Positions 1-10,904 of a stretch of 64,000 nucleotides of DNA are shown in pieces. The notes under the pieces were generated by a model that worked only from the letters and a program-made list of their open reading frames with translations, had not been told where the DNA came from and did no database searches. Source of the stretch: Chondrosia reniformis (Eukaryota > Porifera > Demospongiae > Chondrillida > Chondrillidae); assembly GCA_947172415.1 (NCBI GenBank), contig OX359189.1, positions 642,501 to 706,500 on the forward strand, in the 5' to 3' direction. The first letter of the stretch is position 1; the number at the start of each line of letters is the position of its first letter. Made by a program: the position numbers and the translations under genes.

Positions 1-182
1 AACAAGAACGATCTTTTTGACCTTTCTTTTCTCCGCCCTCCTTCTTCAACAAATCTTGGAAATCTTTAAAAGCCTTTAATAAATCCACTTAACTCAACAC
101 CTCGTATAGTTGGCCAAAGAACTCGTTACACTGAATCAACTGCGCCAGAATAGTTTGCCTATATTTGTAGTAGGCTATTCAA
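1..182 (-). other. possible coding exon(s) of a gene cut by the left edge
   Basis: On the minus strand an acceptor-like AG near 165 opens a frame reading QTILAQLIQCNEFFGQLYE. A second lysine-rich stretch in the same frame, AFKDFQDLLKKEGG, follows about 27 bases later. A TAA lies between them, so either a very short intron of about 27 bases removes it or this is not coding. I do not recognise the protein. Bases 183-439 up to the RNF41 start show no other coding signal and presumably hold promoter and 5' UTR. Confidence 0.25.
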
Positions 183-439
183 TTATCAAAAAGACTTAAG
201 ACCGTTCTATATTATCAACGTCACTGTCTGATGGCAATTCAATACGGAAGATTGTTCTAAAATGTACTTTCGCGATTCCTTCCTTTACTTTCCGTCAGCC
301 ATTGTAGTGTCGGGGGTAGTACTAGAGAAAATTAATATAATAAATATAGTAATTCTTATCCATATAAAATAATATAAAATCCTCCTTAGTGTGTAAAAGT
401 ATTGCTAGGGTATTGTGAATCGGATTCTAGGAAAGAGAG

Positions 440-1393
440 ATGGGATTTGATATAAACAGATTTGGTGGCGAAGTGGATGAAGAGTTAATCTGTTCTGTTT
501 GTGGCGGCGTACTGGAAAGTCCCATGCAACTCCTTTCTTGCGAACACTGTTTCTGTAGTGATTGTATCAAAGAATGGTTGAAGCACCAACAGACCTGTCC
601 AATTGACAGACAAATAGTCAACGAAAGTGACATTGTCAAACCGCCGCGCATTGTTCGCAACATGATTGGCAGATTGACCATTTCCTGTGACAACAAAGAC
701 TTTGGCTGCATGGCTGAAGTCAAGTTGGACGCTTTAGAGGCCCATTTAAACGAGTGTCCTTTTAACCCAAAGAGACCAGTTCAGTGCGACCAAGGCTGTG
801 GGTTAAGCATCCCCTTCGACGAGGTGTCCCAGCACAACTGCATTAGAGAGGCGCACAGGGTGGTGGGCGAAGAATCAAAGAAGATTGATGCTCTTCAGTT
901 GAAGGTGCAGGAGCAGGATCGCGCCATACTCCACTTACAGCAAGAGGTGCTACTGCTGAAGGAACTGGTGCGAGGGTTTCGTATCCAAGGGCTGGCACGC
1001 GGGATTGGTACTGGGGATGATGTGGACCACGCCATGCAGACCGCTAAGTGGATGTCTACCCTCAAGATGGCGAAGGTGAAGCGCTGGGGAGGAATGATCT
1101 CCACACCGGATAACATCTTGCAAGCTATCATCAAACGAGCTCTTGTGGATAGCGGTTGCCCGCCACATTTGGTAAATGAACTTATGTTTAACTCTCATGA
1201 GAGAAAATGGCCGCAAGGATTAAGTACTTTGGAGACACGACAGACCAACCGTCGGAAATATGAGATGTATATTCCTCGTCGTATCCCTGGTAAACAGGCC
1301 ATTGTGATCATGGCATGTGAGAACGAGCACATGGGAGAAGCCTTAATAATGTCTCCTGGAATTGTTATGATATTTGCGCATGGAATTGAGTGA
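440..1393 (+). CDS. RNF41: E3 ubiquitin ligase RNF41/NRDP1
   Basis: Single-exon gene, 317 aa, the same length as vertebrate RNF41. The RING finger lies at residues 18-56, with ligands C18, C21, C34, H36, C39, C42, C53 and D56; the CPxD end with aspartate as last ligand is typical of this family. A TRAF-type/SIAH-like zinc finger region follows (CDNKDFGC to NPKRPVQCDQGCGL, about 83-125). A coiled coil spans about 140-180. The C-terminal USP8-interacting domain contains RWGGMISTPD, HERKWPQG and the closing VMIFAHGIE. In animals NRDP1 ubiquitinates ErbB3, BRUCE and MyD88 and controls receptor levels; those partners are family knowledge. The ATG at 440 gives the family N-terminus MGFDINRF. No intron is present, although most genes in this window are split. 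Confidence 0.95.
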   Translation: MGFDINRFGGEVDEELICSVCGGVLESPMQLLSCEHCFCSDCIKEWLKHQQTCPIDRQIVNESDIVKPPRIVRNMIGRLTISCDNKDFGCMAEVKLDALEAHLNECPFNPKRPVQCDQGCGLSIPFDEVSQHNCIREAHRVVGEESKKIDALQLKVQEQDRAILHLQQEVLLLKELVRGFRIQGLARGIGTGDDVDHAMQTAKWMSTLKMAKVKRWGGMISTPDNILQAIIKRALVDSGCPPHLVNELMFNSHERKWPQGLSTLETRQTNRRKYEMYIPRRIPGKQAIVIMACENEHMGEALIMSPGIVMIFAHGIE

Positions 1394-1804
1394 TTAAATC
1401 ATTTTGTGTTGTGTGTAAATTTGTGTAACTTTTGTTTTAAATATCCCCTTTACTCTTATGCATACATACATACCTACTTATATATATATATCTGTGGACT
1501 ACTTTTTCTGTATTGTGAATTGATTTGTAAACAAATGATTTTTACCCCATCAACCAAAAATATTGAAAATATTGTTTAACCAAAAATCTGACAAAAAATG
1601 GAATTTGAGTTGAAACTTATTTAAAAACTTATGGTTTGCATCAGAGTGATCTTGTTCAAATTGCTTGCATGCAAGAATCATCAAAACACATTAATATTCA
1701 TTATGTGAATTAAATGATATAAGTCATAAAATCAATAAATTCACCTGATGTTTACACTTGCAAGTGGCTTAGTAATCTGTATAGGCAATGTGTGTTTGTT
1801 GAAG

Positions 1805-2610
1805 AAGGGAGAAGGTTTAAGAGGGAGCAGAAGGTTTAAGAGGGGAGCAGAAGGTTTAAGAGGGGAGCAGAAGGTTTAAGAGGGAGCAGAAGATTTAAGA
1901 GGGAGCAGAAGGTTTAAGAGGGAGCAGAAGGTTTAAGAGGGAGCAGAAGGTTTAAGAGGGAGCAGAAGGTTTAAGACGGAGCAGAAGGTTTAAGAGGGAG
2001 CAGAAGGTTTGAGAAGGAGCAGAAGGTTTAAGAGGGAGCAGAAGATTTAAGACGGAGCAGAAGGTTTAAGACGGAGCAGAAGGTTTAAGACGGAGCAGAA
2101 GGTTTAAGAGGGAGCAGAAGGTTTAAGAGGGAGCAGAAGATTTAAGAGGGAGCAGAAGATTTAAGAGGGAGCAGAAGGTTTAAGAGGGAGCAGAAGGTTT
2201 AAGACGGAGCAGAAGGTTTAAGAGGGAGCAGAAGGTTTGAGAAGGAGCAGAAGGTTTAAGAGGGAGCAGAAGATTTAAGAGGGAGCAGAAGGTTTAAGAG
2301 GGAGCAGAAGGTTTAAGACGGAGCAGAAGGTTTAAGAGGGAGCAGAAGGTTTGAGAAGGAGCAGAAGGTTTAAGAGGGAGCAGAAGGTTTAAGAGGGAGC
2401 AGAAGGTTTGAGAAGGAGCAGAAGGTTTAAGAGGGAGCAGAAGGTTTAAGAGGGAGCAGAAGGTTTAAGAGGGGAGCAGAAGGTTTAAGAGGGAGCAGAA
2501 GGTTTAAGAGGGAGCAGAAGGTTTAAGACGGAGCAGAAGGTTTAAGAGGGAGCAGAAGGTTTGAGAAGGAGCAGAAGGTTTAAGAGGGAGCAGAAGGTTT
2601 AAGAGGGACC
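1805..2610. repeat. 19-bp minisatellite, roughly 40 copies
   Basis: The unit is AGGGAGCAGAAGGTTTAAG, purine-rich on the plus strand. Variants include GACGGAGCAG, GATTTAAG and TTTGAGAAGGAG, and a few units have one extra G. Blocks of variant units recur in the same order (for example around 2180-2260 and 2290-2370), suggesting higher-order duplication. It separates RNF41 from the MFS pseudogene and has no coding frame. Confidence 0.95.
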
Positions 2611-2939
2611 AGTTATTTCCTAATTAACATGATATCATTGATGAATATTGAATGAATGAGATCGCTTGTTGTGTACACTTGAATGCTGAAGATGTACATA
2701 TATACCAAGAACTCAACCCATACAGTGGTGATGCATATCTTATGTAACACTGGAGCTTACCTGCATGGCATGAGCATGAAGGTAGTAGTTCATTGGTGTT
2801 TGGCATGTGGTCAAACCCAGGATTGTGATTTGCCTATTATAATGTGTCGTGGAAGGAGTAATTACAGGAAATTACATGGAACTCCTGTAATGTATGAGAA
2901 CTCACATTCGAGGACAGTATATACGTATAAGGTTGCGAC

Positions 2940-4426
2940 GGATCTTATGAATTTCAATAGTTTTGGCTGTAGCCTCAAGTGTAAATATCTGGATGGATAA
3001 CTGTATTTGGATGTTTTTTGATTCACTTTACACTTATTCCTATGGCAACATGGTTCCCTATATCATATCCTTCTCAAGGGTTCACTCTCTGGACCCCAAC
3101 TCTGAGATGGTGATGCTGAGTGCTTCTCCCTGGATTAATAGCTGTGAAATGCTAGGTGAAGGTGTCTTTATGTTTGTTGGAGGGTGGATGAACGAGAGGT
3201 TGGGATTCCATCTAACTGCTCTCATAGGATCACTGTTAATTGCTGGAGGCACTGCTGCATCATTTGGATCAGTATATACTACTCTCCTACTGGTTGACTG
3301 TTATTACATTTGGACTATGTCTTGGAATGGGATTTACCTTATTATTTATGGGACTCACGACAGTGGTTATGCAATGGTTCCCAAATAGAAAAGGTCTGGT
3401 GTTTGGTATAGTATCATCTGGAACATGTTTATCATCTTCTCTCTTTGTCCCCCTACAAACTGTTTTTATCAATCCCAATAACCTGATACCAGATTATAGA
3501 CCAGAAACCAGCTCAGAGGTTTACTACTTTAGTCAGTTAGAAGTGCTAGAAGAGTCCCTTATTCCTTTTTGCTACTTTGTGTGATATGTATAATTTTGCA
3601 GTTTATTGGTGTTACAGTAATGGTTGACCCAGAAAATATAGCAGCTGCCATAAAGAAAGATCTTGTATGAAATTCAAGTTCCTATCGTCTTGGTATATCC
3701 ATGGCTTGTCTTAGACCTCATAGAAGGGAGTTTCCCTTCCTCGAGGAGGTGGAGGATGATAAAGATGAACAAGAAATAGTTGTACCGTCAAACATCAAAC
3801 AAGCCGATGTAAAAACTAAAGAATTTCATTTAAACTCAGACAACACCTCTGATTCTATATTGGTCAACCATATGCATGATAATAAATCTGAAGAGGTTTC
3901 ATCTCAAAATAAACCACAATTTACAAGGTTGTCAACATTAAGCCTTTAGAGCTGCTGAAAAGATGGGAATTTTACTTTTTTTGGTTAGCATTTGCTGGTA
4001 CTGGAGTAGCTGTATGGTCTACATTACATCAGTCTACAAGGTCTTTGGTCAGAGCTTCATATTTGATGATCATTATCTGGCCCTAGTAGGAGCAGCTGCG
4101 GCGGCTGCCGGTTGCCTAGGGAGAATTCTTTTGGGCTTTACTGCCGAACTGTTTCCTTGTAAAGTGTTTTGACTGTCATATTTGCGGGTCTGTCTTCCTC
4201 ATGTTCACCCTCTTTAGCACCTCATGAACAGTGATGGGCTATGTCGGATTTTTCCTCTGGTGCTAGGCTTATACATGTGTATATATACAGTCGTACCGGC
4301 CTGCACTGCGGAATGGTACGGGAGTGAGCATTTGGGCACTAGCTTTGGCCTCTTGTATTTATCTCAAATTCTGTCAAGTGTCATAGTAATCCTGTTGTCT
4401 GTGTTTGAGGAGGATGTGTCCAGTTA
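2940..4426 (+). pseudogene. broken major facilitator (MCT/OFA-like) transporter
   Basis: Fragments of a 12-helix MFS protein occur in order but in shifting frames. These are about 2963-3300 (frame 2, membrane segments with GGWMNERLGFHLTALIGSLL), 3290-3580 (frame 3, GLTTVVMQWFPNRKGLVFGI, the central MFS loop), 3701-3949 (frame 2, hydrophilic mid-loop), 3963-4172 (frame 3, SVYKVFGQSF) and 4224-4426 (frame 3, GSEHLGTSFGLLYLSQ). At least three frameshifts separate them, and I found no splice sites that repair the one near 3300. A short intron near 3570-3600 is possible. The order matches monocarboxylate or oxalate/formate antiporter-like carriers. Its last coding bases and 3' flank are copied near 6385. 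Probably a decayed gene; sequencing error is the alternative. Confidence 0.6.
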
Positions 4427-5240
4427 GAGTAACCAAATGTTTGCAGTTGGCAGTAGGCAAACTAGGAACAGTGACTGCTGATTAAGGTTGAGCCAAATTT
4501 GAATTTGTTGCTATATAATAATTATTATGCATGAAAGTAGCAGTTCAATTGTTAAAGTTCTTAGTAAGAGGCCATTTTGATCAGCAGGCACATCTGAAAA
4601 GCCATGAGTTGATCACTGGAAACTATCATAAGAAGTGGTATATATTGAAATTTAAGTAACTTCATCATGCACACTACTTCACTTCACTATGTTTTGGCAA
4701 ATCTTCCCTACCTTAGCAGCTGCTTCTATATGGATAGGAGAGAACTTCACGTTTTTGGTAGGTCTGATCTCCCTTTGCAGGGATGAGATGCCTAACTAAA
4801 CACTGTATGATGTGCGTGGCCGAGTGAGTGTTCACACATTTGGAAAACAATTGCAAGTTGTCAATTGCAAATGGAGGTCAGCATCAAGGGTTGAGTACTT
4901 TAATTGGAGACTAGAGAGTTAAGCCATTGGAAGTATGGTACAATACTATGCAGTCAACGTCCTTCAGTCTATATACAATCTGTAGCTCCATGCTAATTAC
5001 AATTGTTTCGTTAAATTATTATGTATGTACAAATGAACCAAAGTTGAGAAGCAGACAGAGACTCCCACTGATGAAGGGTGGAATTCCCTGAAACAGCTGT
5101 CAGGCCCAGTGGAGGAGAAAACTCTTGTATCCTTATCAAAAGCTCTCACTAGGTTTAGTTTTCCTAAAGTAGTTGTAGCACATAAGAAAAATGGTGTGTT
5201 AGATTATTCATGCAATAAATTAATCAAGATGAACCATAGA

Positions 5241-5993
5241 TCAACTTATAAGTATACAATACAATATTACAAGTACAATAAGTAAAGTAACTGATTCAAA
5301 GGTGGGTGGTCTAATAATTGCATCAGCTGAAACATTTTGATTGAATTTCAATAATTGTTCCTCTAATTCTGCAACTTTCTTAGAAGATTTCTCAAGCTGG
5401 GAATCCTTCTTGCATATATCATTTTGTAGCTTCTTTATCTCATCATTTTTATCTCTAACCGTAGCTTGTAGCTCACTCTCTAACTTCCTTATCTTCTCAT
5501 CTTGTTCCTTAAGCACTTCATCTTGATCATACAACATAGTCAGGCAAAGCAGAAGGTGTTTCTCTTTGAAAGCTTCATCATGCTTATCCATCTCCATTCT
5601 CTGGAGCTTCTCTGTACATCCAGCCACTTTGTACTTGCAGGGGATCACTTCGAACTGACACTCCGACTTATGCTTATCGAGGTCGCGCAATTCTCGTGTT
5701 TCTTTACAACCAAGCTCATGGTTATTACAGTAAACCTTCAGATTGCCAATCTGTTGTTCTGCGCGCTTATCTGGCATGACCTGGAACTCCTGTTTACAAC
5801 AAGGACAGGCTTCGTTGTAAACCCTTTTATTGTATTTCTCGTAGCAGGTGCGACAGAACAGTTTACCGCAGCAACGAGCTTGGAATGGTTCCAGACAGAC
5901 ATCATGACATATCGGGCAAGCGTAATCTTCTGGAGGTTCACCAACAAACTTGTATTGCTCTTCCTTGGAAGGGGAATCGGAGGAGGTAGCCAT
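5241..5993 (-). CDS. TRAF-like RING/zinc-finger protein with C-terminal membrane anchor
   Basis: Single-exon gene, 250 aa. The RING begins at C26-x2-C29, continues with C41/C42, C47 and C50, and closes at C63, C65 and C66; the usual histidine ligand of CGH is replaced (CCGKLFC). TRAF-type zinc finger repeats follow at about 85-135 (LKVYCNNHELGCKE, CKYKVAGCTEKLQR). A long coiled coil occupies about 150-215. The protein then ends with about 16 hydrophobic residues, VTLLIVLVILYCILIS. The neighbouring paralogue at 6905-7990 is collinear up to PTF..VT and then continues for about 110 more residues, so this copy lost its C-terminal domain and gained a tail-anchor-like end. Expected role: ubiquitin ligase or adaptor, here possibly membrane-held. 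The ATG at 5993 matches the paralogue's N-terminus MATSS. Confidence 0.85.
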   Translation of the reverse strand: MATSSDSPSKEEQYKFVGEPPEDYACPICHDVCLEPFQARCCGKLFCRTCYEKYNKRVYNEACPCCKQEFQVMPDKRAEQQIGNLKVYCNNHELGCKETRELRDLDKHKSECQFEVIPCKYKVAGCTEKLQRMEMDKHDEAFKEKHLLLCLTMLYDQDEVLKEQDEKIRKLESELQATVRDKNDEIKKLQNDICKKDSQLEKSSKKVAELEEQLLKFNQNVSADAIIRPPTFESVTLLIVLVILYCILIS

Positions 5994-6904
5994 AGTCCTA
6001 GGTATATCAGAGCTATATCTGCCAAAAATTATCTCGAAAATATTATTACCTTTCTAGGATGCTTTACAGGGCGTGGCCCGTGGGCGGGAAGCTGCAAGGT
6101 CGACGTCGCAGACATTCAGTAATGGCTGACGGCCTCATTAGTCTGGCAAGCCAGACCTTAGGTCACTATGTGGAAATATGCTCTTGCCCCCAGACTACAT
6201 GATCATATTTACTTTAACTTACTATACTCCCCGGTAAAGCAAACAAAAGCTTTAAACAACTTGTAAGTCTTGTTGGTTTACAAAAGCAACATTTCAAAGA
6301 CCAAATACTTTGATGCACATGCCCATCCAATGTGGTTTAATTATAGTGTGTGTGGACCAGCAGCCAAATCAAATTTATCATTCTATCAAGTGTCATAGCA
6401 ATCTTGCTGTCCATGCTTGAGGAAATGTACATTTGGAGTAACCAGATATTTGCAGTTGGCAGTGTCTGATTGTTGGAAGCAAACTAGAACCAGTGACTGA
6501 TGATTAAGGTTGAATGAAATATAGATTTGTTGCTATATATAGTAACAGTTTAATCATAAAATTCTCAAGTAAGAGCCATTTTTATCATGGCATGCATAAT
6601 AATAATGATTGTGAAATGCTATACAAAACTGAAATCAGTAAAGACAGCCCAACCACACGTGTTTACAAGTCACACTAAAGACATCTGCAACTGGATAGGG
6701 ATGAGGGGAAAGTGAATTGTATGTATTTATAAAACTGCATGTTAAATCAAACTAGGTGACTGATGTGTGATGTAAGTACATGAGATAGATACAGTTGGTG
6801 ATTTGTGAGGGTGAATACATGTGAAAGTGAGCACAAAGCCATGTAGTTCCATACTAACTGTTTATATAAAAATAAATCATAAGTAATTTAAGTAAAGTAT
6901 TGTT

Positions 6905-7990
6905 TCAACAAGTGTTATCCGAAAAATATAATACTCTTATTATCAATTTAAACGAATCCAATTTATTAATCTTTTCTTGTGGTATACGTAGCAACTCATA
7001 GTCGTTTTGGTAACCAAATGACAAATAAGTTTTCTTCTTCATATCTAATACTTCACATTGTATTAAAGCTCTTGGAAAGTACAGAGAATCAGTATCCTTG
7101 GGGACCATTTTCAATGTAACTCTGTGACCAGGCCTAGGTCCTTTAAAAGGATCATTAAGATTATTCGAAAGTGAGCATCTCAATTTCCAGCCTTCCAGTT
7201 CAAATTTGGGACTGTCCCAGGGGGCTCTAGCTGACAGTAAAGTTTGGAAATGCTCAACAGAGAACAGACGAGTAACTGGTTTAAAGGTGGGTTGTATAAC
7301 AAGTAAGTCATCTGAAGGACTTTGGTTCACTTGGAAATGTTTGTTTAATTCTGCAACTATTTTAGAAGAATCCTCAAGCTGGGACTCCATCTTAATTATA
7401 TCATTTTGCAGCTTCTTTATCTCATCATTTTTGTCTTTAATGGTGATGTTACAAGCTCGCAACTGATGCTCTAACTTTCTTATCTTCTCATCTTGTTCCT
7501 TAATCACCTCATCTTGATCTAACAACATAGTCAGGCAAAGCAGAAGGTGCTTGTCTTTGAAAGCTTCATCATGTTTATCCATCTCCATTCTCTGGAGCTT
7601 CTCTGTACATCCAGCGGCACTGTATCTACAGAGAACCACTTCGTATGGACACACTGATCTGTGTTCTGTGAGGTAATTCAATTCCACCACTTCTTCACAC
7701 CCACGCACTTGATTGGAGCAGTAAACCTTTAAATTACCAATTTCTTGTTCTGCACGTTTATCTGGTACGATTTCCAGTTTCTGTTTACAGCAAGGACAAT
7801 TCTTGTCAAAACTTTTTTCAATGTGTTCTTCATAGCACTTACGACAAATCAGTTTACCGCAACACACGGCTTGAAGTGGTTCTGAGCACACGATCAGGCA
7901 TATCGGACAGATGTAGGTTTCTGAAGGTTCACCGACGAACTTGTATTGCTCTATCTTGGTCTTTGAAACGGAACCAGAGGAAGTCGCCAT
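6905..7990 (-). CDS. TRAF-like RING, zinc-finger, coiled-coil protein (full-length copy)
   Basis: Single-exon gene, 361 aa. The order is RING (CPICLIVCSEP to CPCCKQ, about 30-70), TRAF-type zinc fingers (CSNQVRGCEE, CRYSAAGCTEKLQR), a coiled coil of about 80 residues (LDQDEVIKEQDEKIRKLE onwards), then a folded-looking C-terminal part of about 130 residues with WDSPKFELEGWKLRC and SFGYQNDYELLRIP. That last part sits where a TRAF/MATH domain would be, but I cannot confirm the fold by eye. It is about three quarters identical to the 5241-5993 gene through RING and coiled coil, including the block LQRMEMDKHDEAF. Likely a TRAF-family signalling adaptor or E3 ligase. The gene lacks introns. Confidence 0.85.
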   Translation of the reverse strand: MATSSGSVSKTKIEQYKFVGEPSETYICPICLIVCSEPLQAVCCGKLICRKCYEEHIEKSFDKNCPCCKQKLEIVPDKRAEQEIGNLKVYCSNQVRGCEEVVELNYLTEHRSVCPYEVVLCRYSAAGCTEKLQRMEMDKHDEAFKDKHLLLCLTMLLDQDEVIKEQDEKIRKLEHQLRACNITIKDKNDEIKKLQNDIIKMESQLEDSSKIVAELNKHFQVNQSPSDDLLVIQPTFKPVTRLFSVEHFQTLLSARAPWDSPKFELEGWKLRCSLSNNLNDPFKGPRPGHRVTLKMVPKDTDSLYFPRALIQCEVLDMKKKTYLSFGYQNDYELLRIPQEKINKLDSFKLIIRVLYFSDNTC

Positions 7991-8573
7991 TTCATCAGAT
8001 AATCTTCTGCTAACTTACGCCGCCGCAAAATCTAAGAAGTTATCTTACACCGCTTGTGAGCTAACGGTTGGTTGTCTCGCCAGAATAGGAGAGGACCTTT
8101 GCGGTTTTCTAACTTCACTACCCTTGGATTTTGAGGTTTTGCGTCATATTTACAGCTCTAGTCTCCTCCTCGCATTATAGCATTAAAGCTAAGAAGCCCT
8201 ATGTACCGAAGGATGCGTTACAGGTTCAAGAGCAGTACTTGTCTTATAAGTAAATACGCAGGCCATGACATTCAATTATCGACTGATTTGACTTGTCCTT
8301 CTCTCCTGCCTCCATGCTGTACCTAATTAAAGCATAGACTATCTAAACAGTGTTTATTAGTGTTTATTCATGATGTGATAACAATACTAACATCTATTAT
8401 GTAAACGATTCGAATGCAGACTACATCAAATAGTCTGTACATCTACAGTCAACACAAAGATTACTTAAATCACTTGTATTAAAATCTTAAAACAGCTTGT
8501 AAGACTTGCTTGTTTACATGAAATAGTTATATTTAAAAACACAACTCAAAATTCAATTTCAATGCAAGCAACG

Positions 8574-9212
8574 TTAAAAGTATTTCGCTGCCCGTCCAAT
8601 GAGGTCATAATGCATGGACCAACATCCACTAATCTGCAGTTCCTTGAAGTCACTACTGTACAGGTGAAGGTGAGTAAGGGCGTCTGCCTTATAAGGAGCG
8701 GTCACTCTCATTCCAAGTTCCTTCAGGTAGTCCAATGTCTCCTTACAAACCGACTTGTCTGTAAAGTTGCAGTAGATGCAGATTACAGCGGTCTTTTTGC
8801 CAGGAGGACATGGAGAGATTTTGATATTAGCTGCTAGCTTGCCTTCCAAGACGGCAGTTGCTATCAATGTCCACCACTCGTCCGCTTGTTCTCTTTTCGG
8901 GAAGAGCAACCACTTACCGCTGGTCACTCTGTATTCGGCTGCGATATCATAGATTTCCTGTACAAACTGTTTCTTGTCCTCCTGACTGGCCTTACCTTTC
9001 TTGAACAACACGTCTCTCTTGTATCTTTGAACTGCATTAGCTCCCGCTCTTTGAAACTCGACCAACCGCAAGGGATTTTCGTCTTCTTTAGCTGCTTTGG
9101 GGTTGGAACTTTGAACTCCAATCCATGCATACTTGAAGGTAGCTTCCATTGTGGGTAAATGAGACTTCAAATCTTCTTTTGATTTGACGAAGTACCATCC
9201 TAGTGCCGCCAT
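8574..9212 (-). CDS. UPF0696 (DUF1917, C11orf68/Bles03-like) protein
   Basis: Single-exon gene, 212 aa. The stretch SGKWLLFPKREQADEWW..IATAVLEGKL, followed by TAVICIYCNFTDKS, LKELGM and APYKADALTHLHLYS, matches the pattern I know from the UPF0696 family (human C11orf68), whose fold resembles eIF4E but whose biochemical function is not established. The ATG at 9212 lies 44 bases from the DNAJC8 start on the other strand, so the two genes share a promoter. A relic of the 3' end of this gene lies at about 6258-6345 through the segmental duplication. Confidence 0.7.
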   Translation of the reverse strand: MAALGWYFVKSKEDLKSHLPTMEATFKYAWIGVQSSNPKAAKEDENPLRLVEFQRAGANAVQRYKRDVLFKKGKASQEDKKQFVQEIYDIAAEYRVTSGKWLLFPKREQADEWWTLIATAVLEGKLAANIKISPCPPGKKTAVICIYCNFTDKSVCKETLDYLKELGMRVTAPYKADALTHLHLYSSDFKELQISGCWSMHYDLIGRAAKYF

Positions 9213-9256
9213 TTTATTATTGATAGTAAAAGTTGTGGTTATAGATAAACTTTAAA
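9213..9256. promoter_or_regulatory. bidirectional promoter, UPF0696 / DNAJC8
   Basis: Only 44 bases separate the two divergent start codons, so both transcripts must start in or near this interval or within each other's 5' region. No TATA box is evident. Divergent housekeeping pairs with CpG-poor spacers are common in compact genomes. Confidence 0.6.
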
Positions 9257-10904
9257 ATGGCGGAAGAAGTTGACGATGCCACGCAAAATCAAGAAGATGA
9301 AGAGATTTTTAAAGCCTTTATGTCAGAAGTAAGTTTTTAATCTTGTGTATTTGCTAGTATGCTAGTACGAGAGTCGAAATTCTCTAATTTTTACCTTCCT
9401 ACGCAGGTAAAGGCTTTAGAAAAAAAAGATTCAGTTTTGACCAGTGAAAAGCAGATTAACCGATTAGTTAGACCTGGGTCTACGTACCTCAATTTAAACC
9501 CATTTGAGGTAACACATAGGATAGTATAATACTACGTGTGTATATGCTATTGACTATATAGACATACTAATGCTGCGGCAGTTCTGGGGACCCGATGGAC
9601 AATGTATTTATCTGATTTCCTATTTACAGCAGTGTTTTGAGACAATGCTGTATTAATTGTACTATTGTTTCAAGCTTCTTATTGGATTAATATGTATTAA
9701 AATAAAGTATACATATTAAAATTTCAAAATTAAAATTAAATATACGTATACTACTTACTAAATGTACACACACTACATACTACATATAACTATATACTAT
9801 GTAGTATTTATAGTGGGCTACTTGTGTCTATAGTATATTATATGTTTGCTTATTACCAAGGTGTTGATGGTATCTTCTGAAGCAACATTGGAGCAAGTTA
9901 GAAAGATTTACAAGAGAGTAAGTAACACTTGCCATGCAGCTGTAGAATATGGAGTGATATAAGTGAAACATCTCTACATATATGTAGTTGTCTATTCTAG
10001 TGCATCCGGATAAGAACCTGGATGATAAGGAAAGAGCTCAGAAGGCTTTTGATGGTTAGATTAGTGGGTAAAACCCTATCATTATTAATTGGTGCTTACA
10101 TACTGTGTAGCTATTAATAAAGCTTACAAGATGTTTGGAGATGAAGAGCAAATCCAGTTTTGTCGCGATGTGGCAGAAGAAGCCAAAAAGCAGTTGGACA
10201 AAAGAGTAGGTCTTCCCAGATTGTCAGAAATGAGCTATTTTGATGCTGTAGAGAGCTGATTAATTACAGTTCATTTTTCTTTCTTGATGATAGTTAGAAG
10301 AAAAAAGAGCTAAAACTAAGAAGGAAGGAAAAGATGGTATAGAGGAGGATGACCCTGAAAAAGTAACTGGTTACCATGGTGATAAAATTACACTGTTTTA
10401 CATGATACTCTATCTAGTACCAGCAACAGTTACGCAATCAGACAACCAAGTTATTTGCAGATATTGAAATTAAAAAGAAAGAAATAGAAGAACAAGAAGA
10501 AAGAGAAAGGTATTTACAGCATTTAGTCTCCCCATATTCACTGCTACATGCATCATTCACTACCCCTCCCCCCGTGAGGTAGGAAGAGACAGAGAGAGGA
10601 GGAAGAAGAGCTGGCATTGAAGGCCAAAAGGGAAAAGGAATGGAAGGAGCAGTGGGATGTAAGTGTGACACAATAATTGCTATGTCCAATGTGAATGGCA
10701 GTCACTCCACTAGTGATTCCCGTTTATAGTTTGTGTACATTGTTGAATGTTTCATTTAATGCCTCACAATTTATTTCATTTGCTGACATACGTATGTAGT
10801 CTACCAGGAACGAGCGCGTGGACAGTTGGAGAACCTTCCAAACTAAAGGAAAGAGGAAATTCAAACCTCCCAAACTGAAGCAAGAACAGAGAACAAAGAA
10901 ATGA
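9257..10904 (+). CDS. DNAJC8: DnaJ homologue subfamily C member 8 (spliceosome-associated)
   Basis: Nine exons: 9257-9328, 9407-9508, 9861-9917, 9988-10054, 10111-10205, 10294-10362, 10418-10509, 10583-10658, 10800-10904. All introns are GT-AG and short, and phases close to give 244 aa (human 253). Diagnostic parts are EKKDSVLTSEKQINRL, RPGSTYLNLNPFEV, the J-domain SILVHPDKN with its HPD motif, AFDAINKAYK, the charged helix ERKRQREEEEEL, and the ending RVDSWRTFQ followed by FKPPKLK. DNAJC8 binds SRPK1 and is found in spliceosomal complexes; this is family knowledge. It diverges from the UPF0696 gene. Confidence 0.93.

Larger units (their letters stand above)
4360..8620. repeat. tandem segmental duplication, unit about 2 kb
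   Basis: Copy A (about 4360-6350) and copy B (about 6375-8620) share the same order. Each starts with an MFS 3' end (shared words AAGTGTCATAG, TTTGCAGTTGGCAGT and GATTAAGGTTGA at about 4375-4500 and 6388-6510). Each then has a TRAF-like gene on the minus strand (5241-5993 and 6905-7990). Each ends with a piece matching the 3' end of the UPF0696 gene (CTTGTAAG..CTTG..GTTTAC and CCGTCCAATG-like words at about 6258-6345 and 8498-8605). The junction is near 6350-6375. The layout fits unequal crossover of an ancestral MFS, TRAF-like, UPF0696 segment. Confidence 0.7.

Noticed and set aside
1805-2610. CRISPR array
   Set aside because: Head-to-tail units without unique spacers, in a eukaryotic context; the same holds for all other arrays in the window.
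5502-6122. 206-aa plus-strand ORF
   Set aside because: Antisense shadow of the TRAF-like gene; no start context or family match.
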